64,000 bases of DNA, taken from contig MCGO01000001.1 of NCBI GenBank assembly GCA_002104985.1, positions 930,001-994,000 of the forward strand, read 5' to 3'. How positions within the stretch are numbered: position 1 is the first letter of the stretch; every line of letters starts with the position of its first letter. Source of the DNA: Rhizoclosmatium globosum (Eukaryota; Chytridiomycota; Chytridiomycetes; Chytridiales; Chytriomycetaceae). Positions 11,255 to 22,838 of this stretch are shown here, in pieces. A program made the position numbers and the translations under genes. The notes under the pieces are model-generated. The model was not told the origin of the DNA. It made no database searches and was given only the letters and a program-made list of their open reading frames with translations.

Positions 11255-13761
11255 TTAATCATCATCACTATCACTCGAGTCTTCAGCATCGTCGCGAACC
11301 TTTCGTGCAGCAGATTTACCCTGCCCAGGAACCTTACCCTCCTTCAACGCAGCCATCTGTCCAGCAATCGTGTCTTCATCAGGCTCACTCATCTCCTCCT
11401 CGATAATCGGAGCAGAAATCTCAGGCACATCCACAACCACCAACGTCATTTCAATGTTCAAGTCACATCCCATGCTACTATCGTTCTTGATAAACACATT
11501 AAACTTCCATTGACCTTGTTGTGGCGGTGCTTGGAACTGCAGCTTGCACGTCTTGGCCTCTGTTCCAGGTGGACCGGCGTTTGAGATCTTGCCGAGACAA
11601 ATGAGACGGTTGTTTTCTGGAGATCCCATGATAATCCACCACGCGCTTCCCTTCTCCTTGGGGAAGTAAGGGCAGTGTGTTTGGAACGGCTCGCCGACGG
11701 ATTGTTCGAACCATTGTGGTTTCTTTTCTTCGTGGGTGACGGGGGGTGGGTTTGTGTCGATTTGGGTTGGGTTGAGTTTCTCTTCGGCGGCTTGGGCGGG
11801 GGTGATGTGTTCGAGGGTGACGGCGAGGGTTACGATGGAGAGGGGGTGATGTATTCTTCGCCGACGACGGAGAAGTTGCAGGATTTGACACGGACGAGGG
11901 GGTATTGTTGGGCGATGCCGACGATTTCGTTGTATTGGCTGTCGTTGAATGGTTTGAGGAGGTCTCTGCGTTCGGATTCGGGGAGCTCAATGAGTTCACG
12001 AGGGCATGTGACACGTCTCTGTGTGGTTGTTTAGGTGGATCCAGAGGACTTTGGTGCAAACAAACCTTGCCAGTGACAAAGTCTTCAAGATGTCGAGGGT
12101 AATGTATGGAAGCTGACCAAGGGTCCCTTCGAAGGCAAAGAGGCCTGGATGATGGATTGACGCAAATCAATGGCAGCCATAGCAGCGCTCAGCCAGAATC
12201 TTGCAGCACAAATCTGCAAAACTCCAACAACGACCATAGAAGCGACTTCAGCAACACGAGCCTGCTCCTCGCAAGCTTTTCATCGGCGATTTGCATACGG
12301 GCAAAGTGGAGTACAACAAAATCTGAATTTTGTGGCTGATAGCTTCTCCAATAGTAGCGTACTAATGACAACTGTTAGAATGAAGACGCGGCAACCCATA
12401 GATGAGGATCATACCTTCTTCTTCGCCTCGAAAACGTAACCAAACTTTCCAACTTCCACGGACACTTGTTCAGCGAGCTTTTCGATCGCCACTCTTTGAG
12501 TCTTGTCGTATGAAACAACGTCAATCAATTCATCGGCTTGGCAAATGATGTCAATCAAAGCTGTTGGTTGGAATTATGTAAAAATCAATCTGTTGCATAT
12601 TGTAGGACGTACATTTAGCGTTACTGTCAGCTTTCACTTCCTTGTAGAATTTGCCCATAGTTTCGTGACGAATCTTGTCGTTGTTCATGTTCTTGGAGGA
12701 GTACCACCAACGAGCCACAAAGATTGGCAACAAGATTCCAAAAACGGCTCCGTAACAGAAGAGAACAAAGACGCTGTTTTGAGATTCGACAAGCCACTTT
12801 GGAATGGCGATACCAAGAGTAAGAGCTGGTTTTTATGTGATGTTGAGTTCAAGCCATCAGTCTCAGGCATTATTACCTTGACGACCGTCTGGGTGACCAG
12901 TCTCATCGTAAACCTTTCGAGCTTCTTCATCAGTCAAGACTTTCTGGGCTTTAGCCAGATCGTTGTAAATTTTGGCGGCAGCTTCCTTCTCTTCCTCAGT
13001 TCCAGTAACCTTGTCTGGGTGACTATTTGTTCCATGTCAGCATTTCGGTGCACTTAAAGCAGAAGAGACATACTATTGCAGTGAGAGCTTTCTGAACTTC
13101 TTCTTGATTTCGGATTCGGTTGCAGACTGTTGGAGCGAGAAGGGTTAGCGAAACGCATGATAGACCTGGAAAACTTACAGTGCTGACACCCAGTAATTCA
13201 TAAGGATCCCAGAGTCCGGCATCTGTCTTTTCAAGTGTAGCGATTTTGTAGGCTCCAAAGCAAAGACAACCCATCCAAGGAGAAGGAGAATGTTTCTGCG
13301 ACAATAATATCCATTAGCTTTGTACTCAGATGTCCTCGATGATTTGTGATTGCCATGGTTCTCTCCTTCAACGTGGATCCCCCACTGACCAGTACCCGAA
13401 CCAATCATCCCAATCCATCCTATTCCACTGAAAGACTTCCGACTTCCCATTGATCCAATAGAGTGGTACATACTTTGTAGACAAGACTCCTTTCTTTGCA
13501 GCAGCCTTTGCTTTGGCCAACTTGACTGCCTTCACCTTACAGCCTTCGCAAGGACATTCGGGGATGCCTAACAATACCAACATATGAATACATACGCAAT
13601 ACAAGCAAATCGGGGTTACCTGAGTGAGCCTTAGCCTTAGGTGCTGTTGATGAGGATCCAGTAAGGGATGCGTAGGTTGCGGGAACAAGAACAAGGGCAA
13701 GGAACGATACTACAAAGTAGTAGAAGGTTGACCCATTCTCGTCGTATTCGTAATGGCCCAT
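11255..13761 (-). CDS. SEC63: Sec63-type ER translocation J protein
   Basis: Sec63 is an ER membrane subunit of the post-translational Sec translocon; its lumenal J domain recruits the Hsp70 BiP/Kar2. The protein starts MGHYEYDENGSTFYYFVVSF with a first membrane helix, then a second (RNILLLLGWVVFA). The J domain follows: WDPYELLGVS, the HPD of HPDKVTGTEEEKEAA (about 12970-13020) and DEEARKVYDETGHPD. A third membrane helix is VFGILLPIFVARWWY. The Brl region and an acidic tail ending DSSDSDDD complete the protein. Multiple short introns. One frame break near 13245 is repaired by one extra T. It is the only non-WOPR gene inside the first array and runs against it. Confidence 0.93.
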
Positions 13762-14475
13762 CCGTTAGTGGTGGTTGGTTGGGTGGTTGGGGTTATGAAA
13801 ATTTGGAACCAAGAGGCTCTTTGACACGTTGGAAAGGAGAAGGAAGAAGAAAGACATGGAGAAATTATTCTACTTTCTTTCTTTGAATTATTTACGGATT
13901 GGAGAAATGGTGAAGAGGGAATACTATGATGTGTGTGGTTTCTTGTTTAGGCATCTCTTCCCTCCTCTTCTCTCTATTGCATTCCTATTCAAGTTACATT
14001 CTTATACATTTTATTAACAGCATTATTTGATTGGCATCCATATCATTTGAGAACGGATCATTTCCATTTGCTTTCTTTGTGCGCTGCGTCGGTTTTTCAT
14101 TCAAATGAATGCATCAAGCTCACAGCACTGTACGATGCATAAAAGTGTGGGAGACTTCAATTGCATATCAAAAATGCTATCGGAAAAACCTGTTTCAGAT
14201 GGCGGAGGAATTTATGGAGATTTCCCTTTTCGATTTTGGTGATTGAGAACAACCAAACTTCCTGGACTTCTCCTCATTTCTGCCGCTTGTTGAAGTGCCC
14301 AAGACAGATTGAAACAGCTTTGCCAAGTTGGTTCAACTCACCGTGCGGCTGAAACATAAACTGAAACAAGTCAGCGGTACTGGGCGATTCCGTTTCACTC
14401 TTGTGCTAGCCTATATCTGGCAAAGAGATTCATTAGTATCCCCACTTTTCTCTCTTCTCAACCTACTCGCTTGCC
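13762..14475. other. Shared upstream region of SEC63 and WOPR gene 8
   Basis: About 700 bases between divergent genes, with no supported coding sequence. It probably holds both promoters. No specific site could be assigned. Confidence 0.5.
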
Positions 14476-15673
14476 ATGCATCCTTCGTATCCGCCGCATT
14501 TAAATTCGAACCACCCACATCTTCAAATCCAACAAGAGCATGATCAAGCTTCACATACTGCCACAAGCCATATAAGCCATTCATTACATCAACAGCCGCA
14601 AGCACAGCATATCAGACCATTAGAACACCAAGAAACATACCACGGCTTCGTCAAAGAAAAGCAAGACGCAATTTTGCTTGTTGAAGCCTGTATTGCAAAT
14701 CAATTACATGCGATTACTCCGCATGATCTCTCTGTCGGTATGGCTTCACTGCCATGCGAAACGGAACCATTATCGTGTTTGTGGAAAGTTCGGCTCAGGT
14801 TGCTAAAATGAGGTGGAGAGATGCAGGATTATGGAGTAGCTCAAGGTATTACCTCTTATCATCGTATTGTTCCCAAATGCTGACCCCTGACTCTGAACAG
14901 GATATCTGGCCCCTTCCTGCTTTACCGAGAAATCGAATCAAGCAACCAAAAGAAACCTAATATCCCTCAGTCGGAGCAAGGCGGTTTATTTAGTACAAGC
15001 AGCTTGCGTCCGTACACTCGACTTGTGGAAGGAGGTTTGGCGAAACGGACTGTAACGATTGTCGGAAGTGATGGGAACCGGTATCGAGTTATAAATTACT
15101 TTTATCCTGCAGAAGTGGAAGGGTTCTTTCGAAAGGGTGGGAGGCTGCTGGTTTGAGTTTGAAAGTGCCGAGTGAGGTTGCGGAGTTTGATCAGTACAAG
15201 CCGCTGTTGGGTGGTTCAGTTCAGATTAGTAAAGCAGGGAGTAGTAGGAGCTCAACATTGAGTTTAGGAAGTCGTGAGGAAGGGGAAAGTAGTGCAATTA
15301 GTCCATTGAGGCTTGAAGCGCTGCCTGTTGCGGTTGATTCCGGCCCGTCATACAATACGTCAGCCACATCGTCCATCCATAATTCATACTATTACGCATC
15401 TCAGGGATCATCGTCAGTCGTATGGGATACTACCGGTCAATCGTCTGAGTACAGCCAGCCGTCCTCTTTTCTACTTTGCATCCTGTCTTTCATTTACCAC
15501 AAGGACTTGTTCCAAGCTCTCAACCAACTCACCCGCGATGGACAGAAGAACCTGTCATTTTACCGCCACTTCGGAATCTGGGTGTAGCTTTACCGCCACT
15601 ACGAAGCATTCTGCAAGAAGACGAAACTTCAGAGTACATTAAACGCCATATTCGAGAGAAAGAAGAACAATAA
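14476..15673 (+). CDS. WOPR-domain transcription regulator 8 (several frame breaks)
   Basis: The N-terminus is rich in H, Q and S, then ETYHGFVKEKQDAILLVEAC, RNGTIIVFVESS (after a break near 14735), GPFLLYREIES, GGLAKRTVTIVGSDGNRYRV and INYFYPAEVEGFFRKG. A second break near 15140 leads to LKVPSEVAEFDQY and a third near 15470 leads to the tail, which carries the C-terminal motif twice: VILPPLRNLGVALPPLRSIL. All three breaks are in the same sense, one missing base. The long alignable stretches on each side argue against random decay. A clear WOPR member; whether it makes a full protein cannot be settled from this sequence. Confidence 0.8.
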
Positions 15674-16509
15674 AATACCGCATGAAGCACGTTGAATGTC
15701 TTTGTTTGAATAACACCTACTTTTCGATACTAGCTGCTGTAATAAGATCAGAGTTGAATGACAATCCAGTCCATCGTGACCATGTCAAGTTCTTGGAAGG
15801 TGGCGTTTTTTGAAAACGGCTGACATAACATGAAGCATGATCATTCTTTTCTTGATTCTCTGAGCTCTCATATATCTAACAAATAACGTTTGTCCTTGTT
15901 TATGGGAAAGGTGTGACTTTGCTGACTAGTGAGCGAACCTTAATAATCTTGGATAGTATTTTAATAATAAAGAGATCTGCTGCGTCAATGGATTGTCATG
16001 CATATCCTGATACTGGCCGTGACGAATGATTGATAGGCAGTACACTGCAGGACTTGCCTCGAGCCCATTGATGCATTCCACGCTCAGTGGATGAAATGAT
16101 GGAGATTCAATGCTGAGGCGCCACTCATTAAATCATCACGGGGAAGGCCCTCTTGCTCATTTTTCTTCATTGTGTAACGTTTGATGACATATTTATTCTA
16201 TTTCTTGGGCCTTCTTAGAAGGATTCCGAAAGACCTGTCTGGTCATTCTGTCTACAATCGCTTGTCAAGGTTCTTCAAGCTTTGTTGGTGCGCCATATGG
16301 TTAGAATTGATAAGGTATTGTATCTCCCATCAATTCTTCATTGTGATGGTGATTAACGTTCCCGTTTGAGCCCGAGCAGAATACGCAAATTTACACGTGC
16401 TGTTAGTATATTTTGGGTTTTTGGATAAGGACATTACTTGATTGTAAAATCCAGCTGACGGGTTTGTGCTGAGTCAGGTCGCTATCATTCATCAGGATCC
16501 AAATTCTTA
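15674..16509. other. Intergenic, 3' edge of the main WOPR array
   Basis: More than 800 bases without a supported gene. Short frames in it have no resemblance to any neighbour. It marks the change from the WOPR array to the MTPE small-gene array. Confidence 0.4.
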
Positions 16510-16808
16510 ATGACTCCTGAGGCCTTTCTGAATGAAGTTCAACTGCTCTTTCCTCCACGACAGTGTATTGCTTATTCGAACAGAGGGCTGGAGAGGCTTA
16601 CGCCGGTTTCAAGAGAAGTCTCGCGGACTATTTGTCGAGACATAACATAATGGGATTATCGGCAAGGCGCATGTTTCTGAGAGCATTGAAGGCCTTTCAG
16701 AGAGGTCCTTCGGGATGTTCCACTCTTTCATATAAGGTTCATATCAGTCTTTGCTCGGCGAAAGAATCACCCCAATTAGTTAACAAGGAAGAAGCGCTGG
16801 TCGATTAA
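16510..16808 (+). CDS. MTPE small-protein family, copy 1 (frame break)
   Basis: An unrecognised family of about 95 residues, present five times in this window. This copy begins MTPEAFLNEVQLLFPP and, after one frame break of the one-missing-base type near 16555, continues FKRSLADYLSRHNIMGLSAR then RMFLRALKAF. The conserved layout is MTP[ED]xxLxExxxLF, a variable spacer, then AFxxFKxSLRxxL, RMxGLxARxxF and a basic, hydrophobic end. No signal peptide, membrane helix or known motif is seen. The later copies (21285, 22134, 22839) are intact, so this one may be a sequencing casualty or a pseudogene. Confidence 0.5.
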
Positions 16809-17026
16809 TACATCGACAGCTTCGTCGTTCGCTCAAGGAGTGGATAATGCATCGTTTTCGTTACCTATTTAATCTGCATCCGTCACAATAAAGTAATGAC
16901 TTAAATCACCCAAACAGAGGGCTCTTACAAATGGCTTATCTGGGAATGGCACAAGAACGCTCGCCTCCTTCATATTGTATTTTTGGAAATTGCAAACATT
17001 GTTTCCACTGGAAAACTTCAAGAAGA

Positions 17027-18272
17027 ATGTCATCAAAGCCATCAAAGAAAGAAGCCGAACGTAACGCGAAGCAGCTCGAATCTCTGCTTGAAGTACCTGA
17101 GAATCGGGTCTGTGCAGATTGTGGTGACAGTAGTAAGTAGTCTTTCGTCAGTATTCCAGGGCACTGAAACCTCGCCAAAGAGCCCAAATGGGCCTCTGCC
17201 AACATCGGAGTATTTCTCTGTATTCGCTGTGCCGGTCTCCACCGAAACCTCGGCCGAGAAATCAGTGTCATCAAGTCCGTTGCCTTGGATTCTTGGACAG
17301 CTCCGAAGTCGAAACAATGTCCCGCATCGGAAACCGCAGAGCCAACGCGTTGTACTTGGCCACAGGATCTGCACCAAAGCCGTCAGAGCGCGATATCGCA
17401 AAGTTTACATGAACTCGGGAATGTTGGGACAAGGGGGTCCTCAGGTCAGCGACAAGGAGATGTATCGATTTATCAAAGACAAGTACAAGAAGGGATTGTA
17501 TATGAAAGAGAAGGATCGTAGGGACTTGGAAGCGCGTCAGTCGGGAAGAGGTGGCCGTTCGGCGAGTGGAGGAAGTTCTAGTGGGGGTAATCGGCACCAA
17601 CAGCAGCGTGAGAACCTGTTACCATTGAGCCAGATGATCATGTTACTTTCAGTGGACAACTGAAGATTTTGCAGTCAAGTTGAGTATTCTGTTATTCACT
17701 TTATGTGCAATTTACTCTTTCTGTAGTGGGTTTACGGATACAACCAAGAGTATCATCGCCTTAAAACGTCAAAGGGAGGTATTGACGCAGCCATCGAGCG
17801 TCTCATCAACTCTGCCAACGAACCAGCTCCTACGGTTCAACAACCATCGCAACCTGCTCCCACTCATAACGAAGACCTATCAAAAACATTGCGGGATGCC
17901 TTAAACTTTTTGGATGGAATGGGATTCAAAAACCGAGACGACAATCTGGCGGCGCTGAAAAAGTCGAAAGGAGACGTGGATGCAGCTGTCAATATACTTG
18001 TTGAGTTGCAGAATTCGAAGCCGGCCAGCAGTCGCAGCAGCCTCAATATCAACAACAACCGTCACAGACAAACTTTGGTTTGATTTGTTGAGTTTGAACG
18101 AAGCCCCTCAACAGCAACCTGCCAGCGATCCCTTTAATGGCTTCTTTGGGGGACATTCCCAACTTCAACAGCAACAGCAGGTGGTGGCTCAACAACAGTA
18201 TGGGCAGTTTCAGCAATTCCAACAGTTTCAGCAACCTCAGATTCCACAGCAGCAACAAGCTTGGATGCAACC

Positions 18273-18325
<53 letters not shown>

Positions 18326-19053
18326 TCGCTCAACTGCAGTCGCAGCCACAGCAGCAGCTTCCCACTCAATTCATTCCTCAACAGCAAGCTTCGAACGTAA
18401 CTTCCGCCATTATGGCTCCGACTCAGTTTGCACCGCAGCCGCTCGCGTCGCAATCCTTCAACTCTCTCCCTCTCAATCGAATGCCTTCAACTCGTTGGGA
18501 CAACAGCCGCAACAAAACGCGTTTGGAATACAACAGCCCCAGCAACTCGCGAAACCAAATTACAACGTCGCCTATACGCCATCATCCTCTGTTTTCAACA
18601 GACCCCAAAATCAACAGCAGCATCGCAAGGATTCTCCTCTCAACCCAAAAACGATCCGTTTGCAGCTCTTGTGAAGGACTCGCATATGATGCCGCAGCAA
18701 CAAACTGGATTCAGTCAACAGCCAGTCAGCCCACAGCTTCAACAGCAGCAGATTCCTCTTGGAATGTTGAGTCAACAGCGACAAGCGCAACTGTTGATGG
18801 GTCAACAATCGCAACAGCAACCCCAATTTTCGGCTTATTCCGTCGCGCCTCAGCAGGTTAACCAAAATTTCTTCGTGGCTTTGGTGTATCTCATATATTT
18901 TTTGTAGGCTGCAGTTCCGTTCGGTGGATTTGGACAAGTTCCACAGAATCAAGTCCCAAGAAACACTCAGCCGCAACAACCACAAATGAATCACAGCAGC
19001 AACAGCAATTTAATCCTCAGCAGCAGCAGCAATTTAGTGGATATCAGTTCTGA
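17027..19053 (+). CDS. ArfGAP-UBA-glutamine-rich protein (Gts1/Ucp3-like)
   Basis: ArfGAP proteins stimulate GTP hydrolysis by Arf and act in membrane traffic. From ATG 17027: [20 protein letters not shown], a C4 zinc finger split by an intron (CADC .. [16 protein letters not shown]), the arginine finger in CAGLHRNLG, then [24 protein letters not shown]. Next come [12 protein letters not shown], two UBA-like stretches ([15 protein letters not shown] and [19 protein letters not shown]) and a long Q-rich tail with a pure (CAA)n run near 18272-18324. The order ArfGAP-UBA-Q-rich matches fungal Gts1/Ucp3. Breaks near 17300, 17410, 18480, 18640 and 19000 are all in the same sense. The tail most likely ends FSGYQF. 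Confidence 0.8.
18272..18324 (+). repeat. (CAA)n microsatellite encoding polyglutamine
   Basis: An uninterrupted CAA trinucleotide run inside the Q-rich tail of the ArfGAP gene. It encodes about 17 consecutive glutamines. Such runs are prone to length variation. Confidence 0.9.
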
Positions 19054-19299
19054 CATGAATAAAATTGGATATTGATCTTGCTTTCAAGAAGTGTCATTCA
19101 TAAAACAACATCAGCACAACCTCGGCCATAGGAACGCTATTGTATTTTGCAACGAATAACCGCACCAAAATTACCCAGACACTTACTCCATGAAAACGAT
19201 TTCAAAGTAAAGGTATTAAGGGGTTTCTGGATTTTCAGTCGAGTAAGAAGTTATCGTTAACGCCAATATGAAATTCCATGAGTTTATGTAAAACGAGGA

Positions 19300-19336
19300 A
19301 CCTTATATCACTACAGTGGGCCAAGAAAATGGTGAT
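19300..19336 (+). promoter_or_regulatory. Block conserved upstream of MTPE copies 2 and 3
   Basis: The block around ACCTTATATCACTA followed by a G-rich step and AAAATGG recurs at 21189-21226 upstream of copy 3, and its core (CCTAATATCACTAT) at about 22024 upstream of copy 4. It lies 75-115 bases before the MTP start codon. It could be promoter sequence carried along in the duplication; the regulatory role is inference. Confidence 0.4.
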
Positions 19337-19412
19337 CTAGATCTCGAGCCACATAATCACAGTGGCCAAATAAACAAAATAATAACTCGCCAAACGGTGA
19401 CTACCTCCATTC

Positions 19413-19670
19413 ATGACACCTGAGTCCTTCTTACTTGAGGTCAAATATCTCTTTCCTTCAACGCCTAAGAAACATCACCTCAACCTTCGGCACTGCATCA
19501 ACCTTCAGCGCGTCTTTTGGAGCAAGCGTTCAATAGTTTCAAGGATAGTTTGAGACAATACCTACAAGTCAAAAGGATGAGTGCTTAAGTGCAAGAAAGC
19601 ACTTTCACGAGTGTCGAAACATTTTTGTCTTCCTCGTTTGTCTGTCGTAGTCACGCTGGAGAAGGAGGAA
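19413..19670 (+). pseudogene. MTPE small-protein family, copy 2 (broken)
   Basis: Starts MTPESFLLEVKYLFPSTP; the continuation LLEQAFNSFKDSLRQYLQVK then RMSA is in another frame and LSARKHF in a third, with an intervening stop at about 19588. At least three lesions in about 250 bases make this the most damaged member. It keeps the upstream conserved block and the spacing of the family, so it is a recent casualty. Confidence 0.6.
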
Positions 19671-19959
19671 GGGGATCCAAACGAAAAACGATAAGGATAT
19701 ATTATGATGATGGACAGTCCTTGATAATAAAGTTTTTGCATTCTGTTGTGCCGATATGTTGATAGCATCTCGTTTACTAACAACGTGCTGACAAAGCTTG
19801 GAACTGCAGAAAAAGTTTCTGAATAGTGTCTATGATTCTAAATGAATCATATATGTTTTAGATGTCATGAAATCAAAGATTACTCATCTAGCCCATCAAA
19901 CCATCTGAAACCAATCTTTTTCGACACAACAAACATAATTAAAAACATACGCATTTTAA

Positions 19960-20570
19960 TAATTTCAACAGTTTCAGCAGCATCAGATTCCACTTCAGCA
20001 GCAGCAACAACAAGAAGGTTGGATGCAACCACAGTCTCAGCCGCAGCAGCAACTTCCTAATCAATTCATTCCTAACAAGCTTCGAACAAAACTTCCGCCA
20101 TTATGGCTCCGACTCAGTTTTGCACACAGCCGCACGCGTCGCAATCCTTCAGCGCTCTTCCCTCCCAATTGAATGCTTTTAACCGAAATACAGTAACCGA
20201 TGACAACAACTCGCGAAATCGAATTACAAGGTTGCCTGCGCGCTGCCATCCTCCTTTTTCTACAGAACCCGAATAAAGAGCAGCAGTTATCTCAACTCAA
20301 CAACCATCTGTTTGCTGAATTTGTGAATGCAATAACTCAGTAAACATTTGGCCATCCCTATTCCGTTGCACCTCAGCAGGTTTGTCCAACTGTGTGATAC
20401 TTTGAAAATAAGTTTCCTTCTTTTTCAGACGACAATTCCATTCGGCGGCAGAATCAAGTGCTGCGAATTGTCTCAATTCAGCAACCACATGTGAATCAAC
20501 ATCACAGCAGCACTTTAAGCCACAATAGCAACAATATTCGTGGATTTCAGCTTTACTGATTTAAATAATG
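19960..20570 (+). pseudogene. Decayed copy A of the ArfGAP Q-rich 3' end
   Basis: Reads [30 protein letters not shown] and related pieces in shifting frames, matching the ArfGAP tail (18200-18440) and then its later parts (the segment around PFGG near 20440, and a tail ending near 20560). There is no zinc finger or UBA, and stops are scattered. It is a partial duplication of the gene's 3' half, left behind between MTPE copies 2 and 3. Confidence 0.7.
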
Positions 20571-20799
20571 AATGATGCGCCGATGTACTGATTTAAATAA
20601 TGCCTGAAGATGCTCAAATGAAGTCATTATTCGTAAGTTAGTCTTAAGGCGTGTCATCCGTTCATAAAGCAGAATTATCCCTACTTCCTGGAACACTTGA
20701 TTCGCACTGGCAATTGTGTTCACTATCTTGATATAAGTATCATTAGCAGAGATGTTTGCATAGTGCTGTATAATCTACATTCACGAGTGCAGGTTTCTT

Positions 20800-21090
20800 C
20801 CCTTGGAAATGTTGAGTCATCAGCTACAAGCCCAGCTCCATCATGGGTCGACAATCGCAACAACGACATAAGTTCTCGACAAATTCTATTACATGTCAGC
20901 CGGATTCGTCAAAACTTACAGATAATTTGAGCAGCTAAAGTTGATGTGCTTCGCTTATACTGTCACTCCCTCCGTGAAGTTCCATAATTACAAGGCTTTC
21001 AACCGCAACAGCTAACAGCAGCAACTGAAGTTACTCTTCACAGCCACAGTTCAGCGAACATCACTTCAGATGTAAATAAAATAACGCTGA
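20800..21090 (+). pseudogene. Decayed copy B of the ArfGAP 3' end
   Basis: The stretch TTGGAAATGTTGAGTC and the following 70 bases match the ArfGAP gene at about 18758-18830. Further on, CAGCAGCAACTGAAG and a GATGTAAATAAAATAACG run resemble the end of that gene and its 3' flank. No open frame is left. It is a second, more eroded remnant of the same duplication. Confidence 0.5.
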
Positions 21091-21284
21091 TTTAAAAAAA
21101 AGTATTCCCTGGAATATTGCTCGTAATACCAACCTTGGCAAAATAAGAAGTTACGTAGAATTAACAGAGCCAAGATTTCTAATAGCAAACCTTATATCAC
21201 TATAGCGTGCCAATGAAAATGGCGATTTCCGGAAGAATCCATCACAAGGAGACAAAATACAAAGCAAAAGCCGCAACCACCCCA

Positions 21285-21575
21285 ATGACACCTGAGACCT
21301 TTCTACTTGAGCTCCTGTCTCTCGTCCCTACAGCGCCTATCGAAAAATCGTGTCAGCCTTCTACCAGACTCCTGGAGCAGGCGTTCAATCGATTCAAGCA
21401 CAGTTTGAGACAACATCTTGGCTCTAAGCGAATGAGAGGGCTACAAGCGAGAAAACTCTTTCAAGACACAAATAAGAGTTTTCTTCGGATGCAGACGACT
21501 GTAGTTGTTAAGTCTGGTATAAGTCATCAAGATAAGAAGAACGACAGGCCTACAAACGAAATATGTGCGACGTAA
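21285..21575 (+). CDS. MTPE small-protein family, copy 3
   Basis: Intact frame of 96 codons from ATG 21285: MTPETFLLELLSLVP, then LLEQAFNRFKHSLRQHLGSK, RMRGLQARKLF and a basic, lysine-rich end. The family start motif MTPE was chosen over upstream in-frame codons (from 21207) because all five copies begin there. Function unknown. The repeated FKxSLRxxL..KRMxGLxAR core is amphipathic and basic, which could suit a small helical DNA-, RNA- or protein-binding fold, but this is not more than a guess. Confidence 0.6.
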   Translation: MTPETFLLELLSLVPTAPIEKSCQPSTRLLEQAFNRFKHSLRQHLGSKRMRGLQARKLFQDTNKSFLRMQTTVVVKSGISHQDKKNDRPTNEICAT

Positions 21576-22133
21576 TAATGCATGTTCTTCATGTTATATT
21601 TATCAAATATGTAAGAGAAACTTGGGAATGGTATTAGTGGCGTCGCTGACTAATTGCTTAGGGTCTGGTTCGTGGCATATCATTTCTTGATATTCTTTGC
21701 TGGAATTGACGAGTCTTTCGAGAATAAAAAATGTTTTAGTATAACACTGGGAGAGTATCGTTCCTCTTTAATATGAAAATTGAAACATGGACTGAATGTT
21801 GGAGCCAGGGTGTATATCATCCATGTCCTGATTCATTTACTTTGCACCATCGGCCAAAGAATGCAAGAATTTACAATGCTTACTAATCGGCATGGGGCCA
21901 GTTCCTGTTTTTATGATTGTTGAAAGGGTCAAGGAAGATATTCTGAATGTAAAGAAGCCGTCTCTTTTTTCAAGACAGTAACAAACATCCAACCATTGGG
22001 AACCACCATTTTTTAATTATGAGCCTAATATCACTATGATGAGGTGAAGCACTTAGGTGATTTGGTGATGGGTAACAAAAGGCCAGACCAGTAAAAAACT
22101 CTTTTGTCTGACCTCGGATTGCCTGACCAAAAG
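21576..22133. other. Intergenic between MTPE copies 3 and 4
   Basis: No gene seen. The 3' part contains the core of the block conserved upstream of the family (about 22024-22038). Confidence 0.4.
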
Positions 22134-22439
22134 ATGACACCAGACACATTTCTACGTGAGGTACAATCGCTCTTCCCTTGCAAACATATAGAGATGGCAG
22201 ATCAAGCATCTTCGCGCCGTCTGGCGCAGGCGTTTTGTCAATTTAAGTCAGGGTTGAGATGTCACCTTGCCTTAAAACGAATGCGTGGCCTATGTGCGAG
22301 GAGATACTTCAAAAGAGCATCTAGGCTGTTTCTTGACGATTACATGATCGTCGTTACGAAGCCGTGGTTGGGATTTAAGTGTCAGTCTGAGGAGGGTCGG
22401 GATTCAAAAGAAACAAGAGTCTTTCATATTATGGTTTAA
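22134..22439 (+). CDS. MTPE small-protein family, copy 4
   Basis: Intact frame from ATG 22134: MTPDTFLREVQSLFP, LAQAFCQFKSGLRCHLALK, RMRGLCARRYFKRAS and VVTKPWLGFKCQSEEGRD. The last part (PWLGFKCQS..GRD) has a counterpart in copy 5 (PCFGFECPS..GRD), so selection may reach to the C-terminus. There is no intron, signal peptide or membrane segment. Function unknown. Confidence 0.6.
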   Translation: MTPDTFLREVQSLFPCKHIEMADQASSRRLAQAFCQFKSGLRCHLALKRMRGLCARRYFKRASRLFLDDYMIVVTKPWLGFKCQSEEGRDSKETRVFHIMV

Positions 22440-22838
22440 TCGTATTTTGTCAAAGTTAATAAATGTATTTTCCTGAGATGTTATTTGTGATTGTTCAGTG
22501 GCGGCGACGCTGACTGTGGTTCGCTGTCTGCCAACTGAATGGGCCACCCGACAGAAATTGTGTCATTACAGAAAAATCAAACTCGGCGTTCTTTGTGGAC
22601 TCATGGGAGAGATAATTGAAGGCGGAAAGGGAAGTTGAGCCATATGGCCGTAATTCACGATTAAGAACCCGTATACCTAGTATTTCACTAATCTATCCCA
22701 AATCTTACTAAAAGGCCTCGATTTTTTAGGTTCACGAAGGGGCGCGTGCCCTTTTTTGTGAGACAACGGCACATAGAGATCATATCCAGACGCGGCCAAA
22801 AAAGCAATATCTGTCATCTCATCCGACCTTGACTGACA
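22440..22838. other. Intergenic between MTPE copies 4 and 5
   Basis: About 400 bases with no supported gene; nothing distinctive seen. Confidence 0.4.

Noticed and set aside
11499..12170. Long - strand frame of 223 codons within SEC63
   Set aside because: It is a shadow of the SEC63 coding frame, with P/R/T-rich composition and no domain.
18272..18324. Regular repeat that could be taken for a short array of direct repeats
   Set aside because: It is a pure CAA microsatellite in a Q-rich coding region; there are no spacers.
800..18700. Programmed -1 frameshifting as an explanation for the many frame breaks
   Set aside because: The sites share no slippery heptamer or downstream structure, and lengthening local homopolymers restores conserved residues, so sequence error is simpler.
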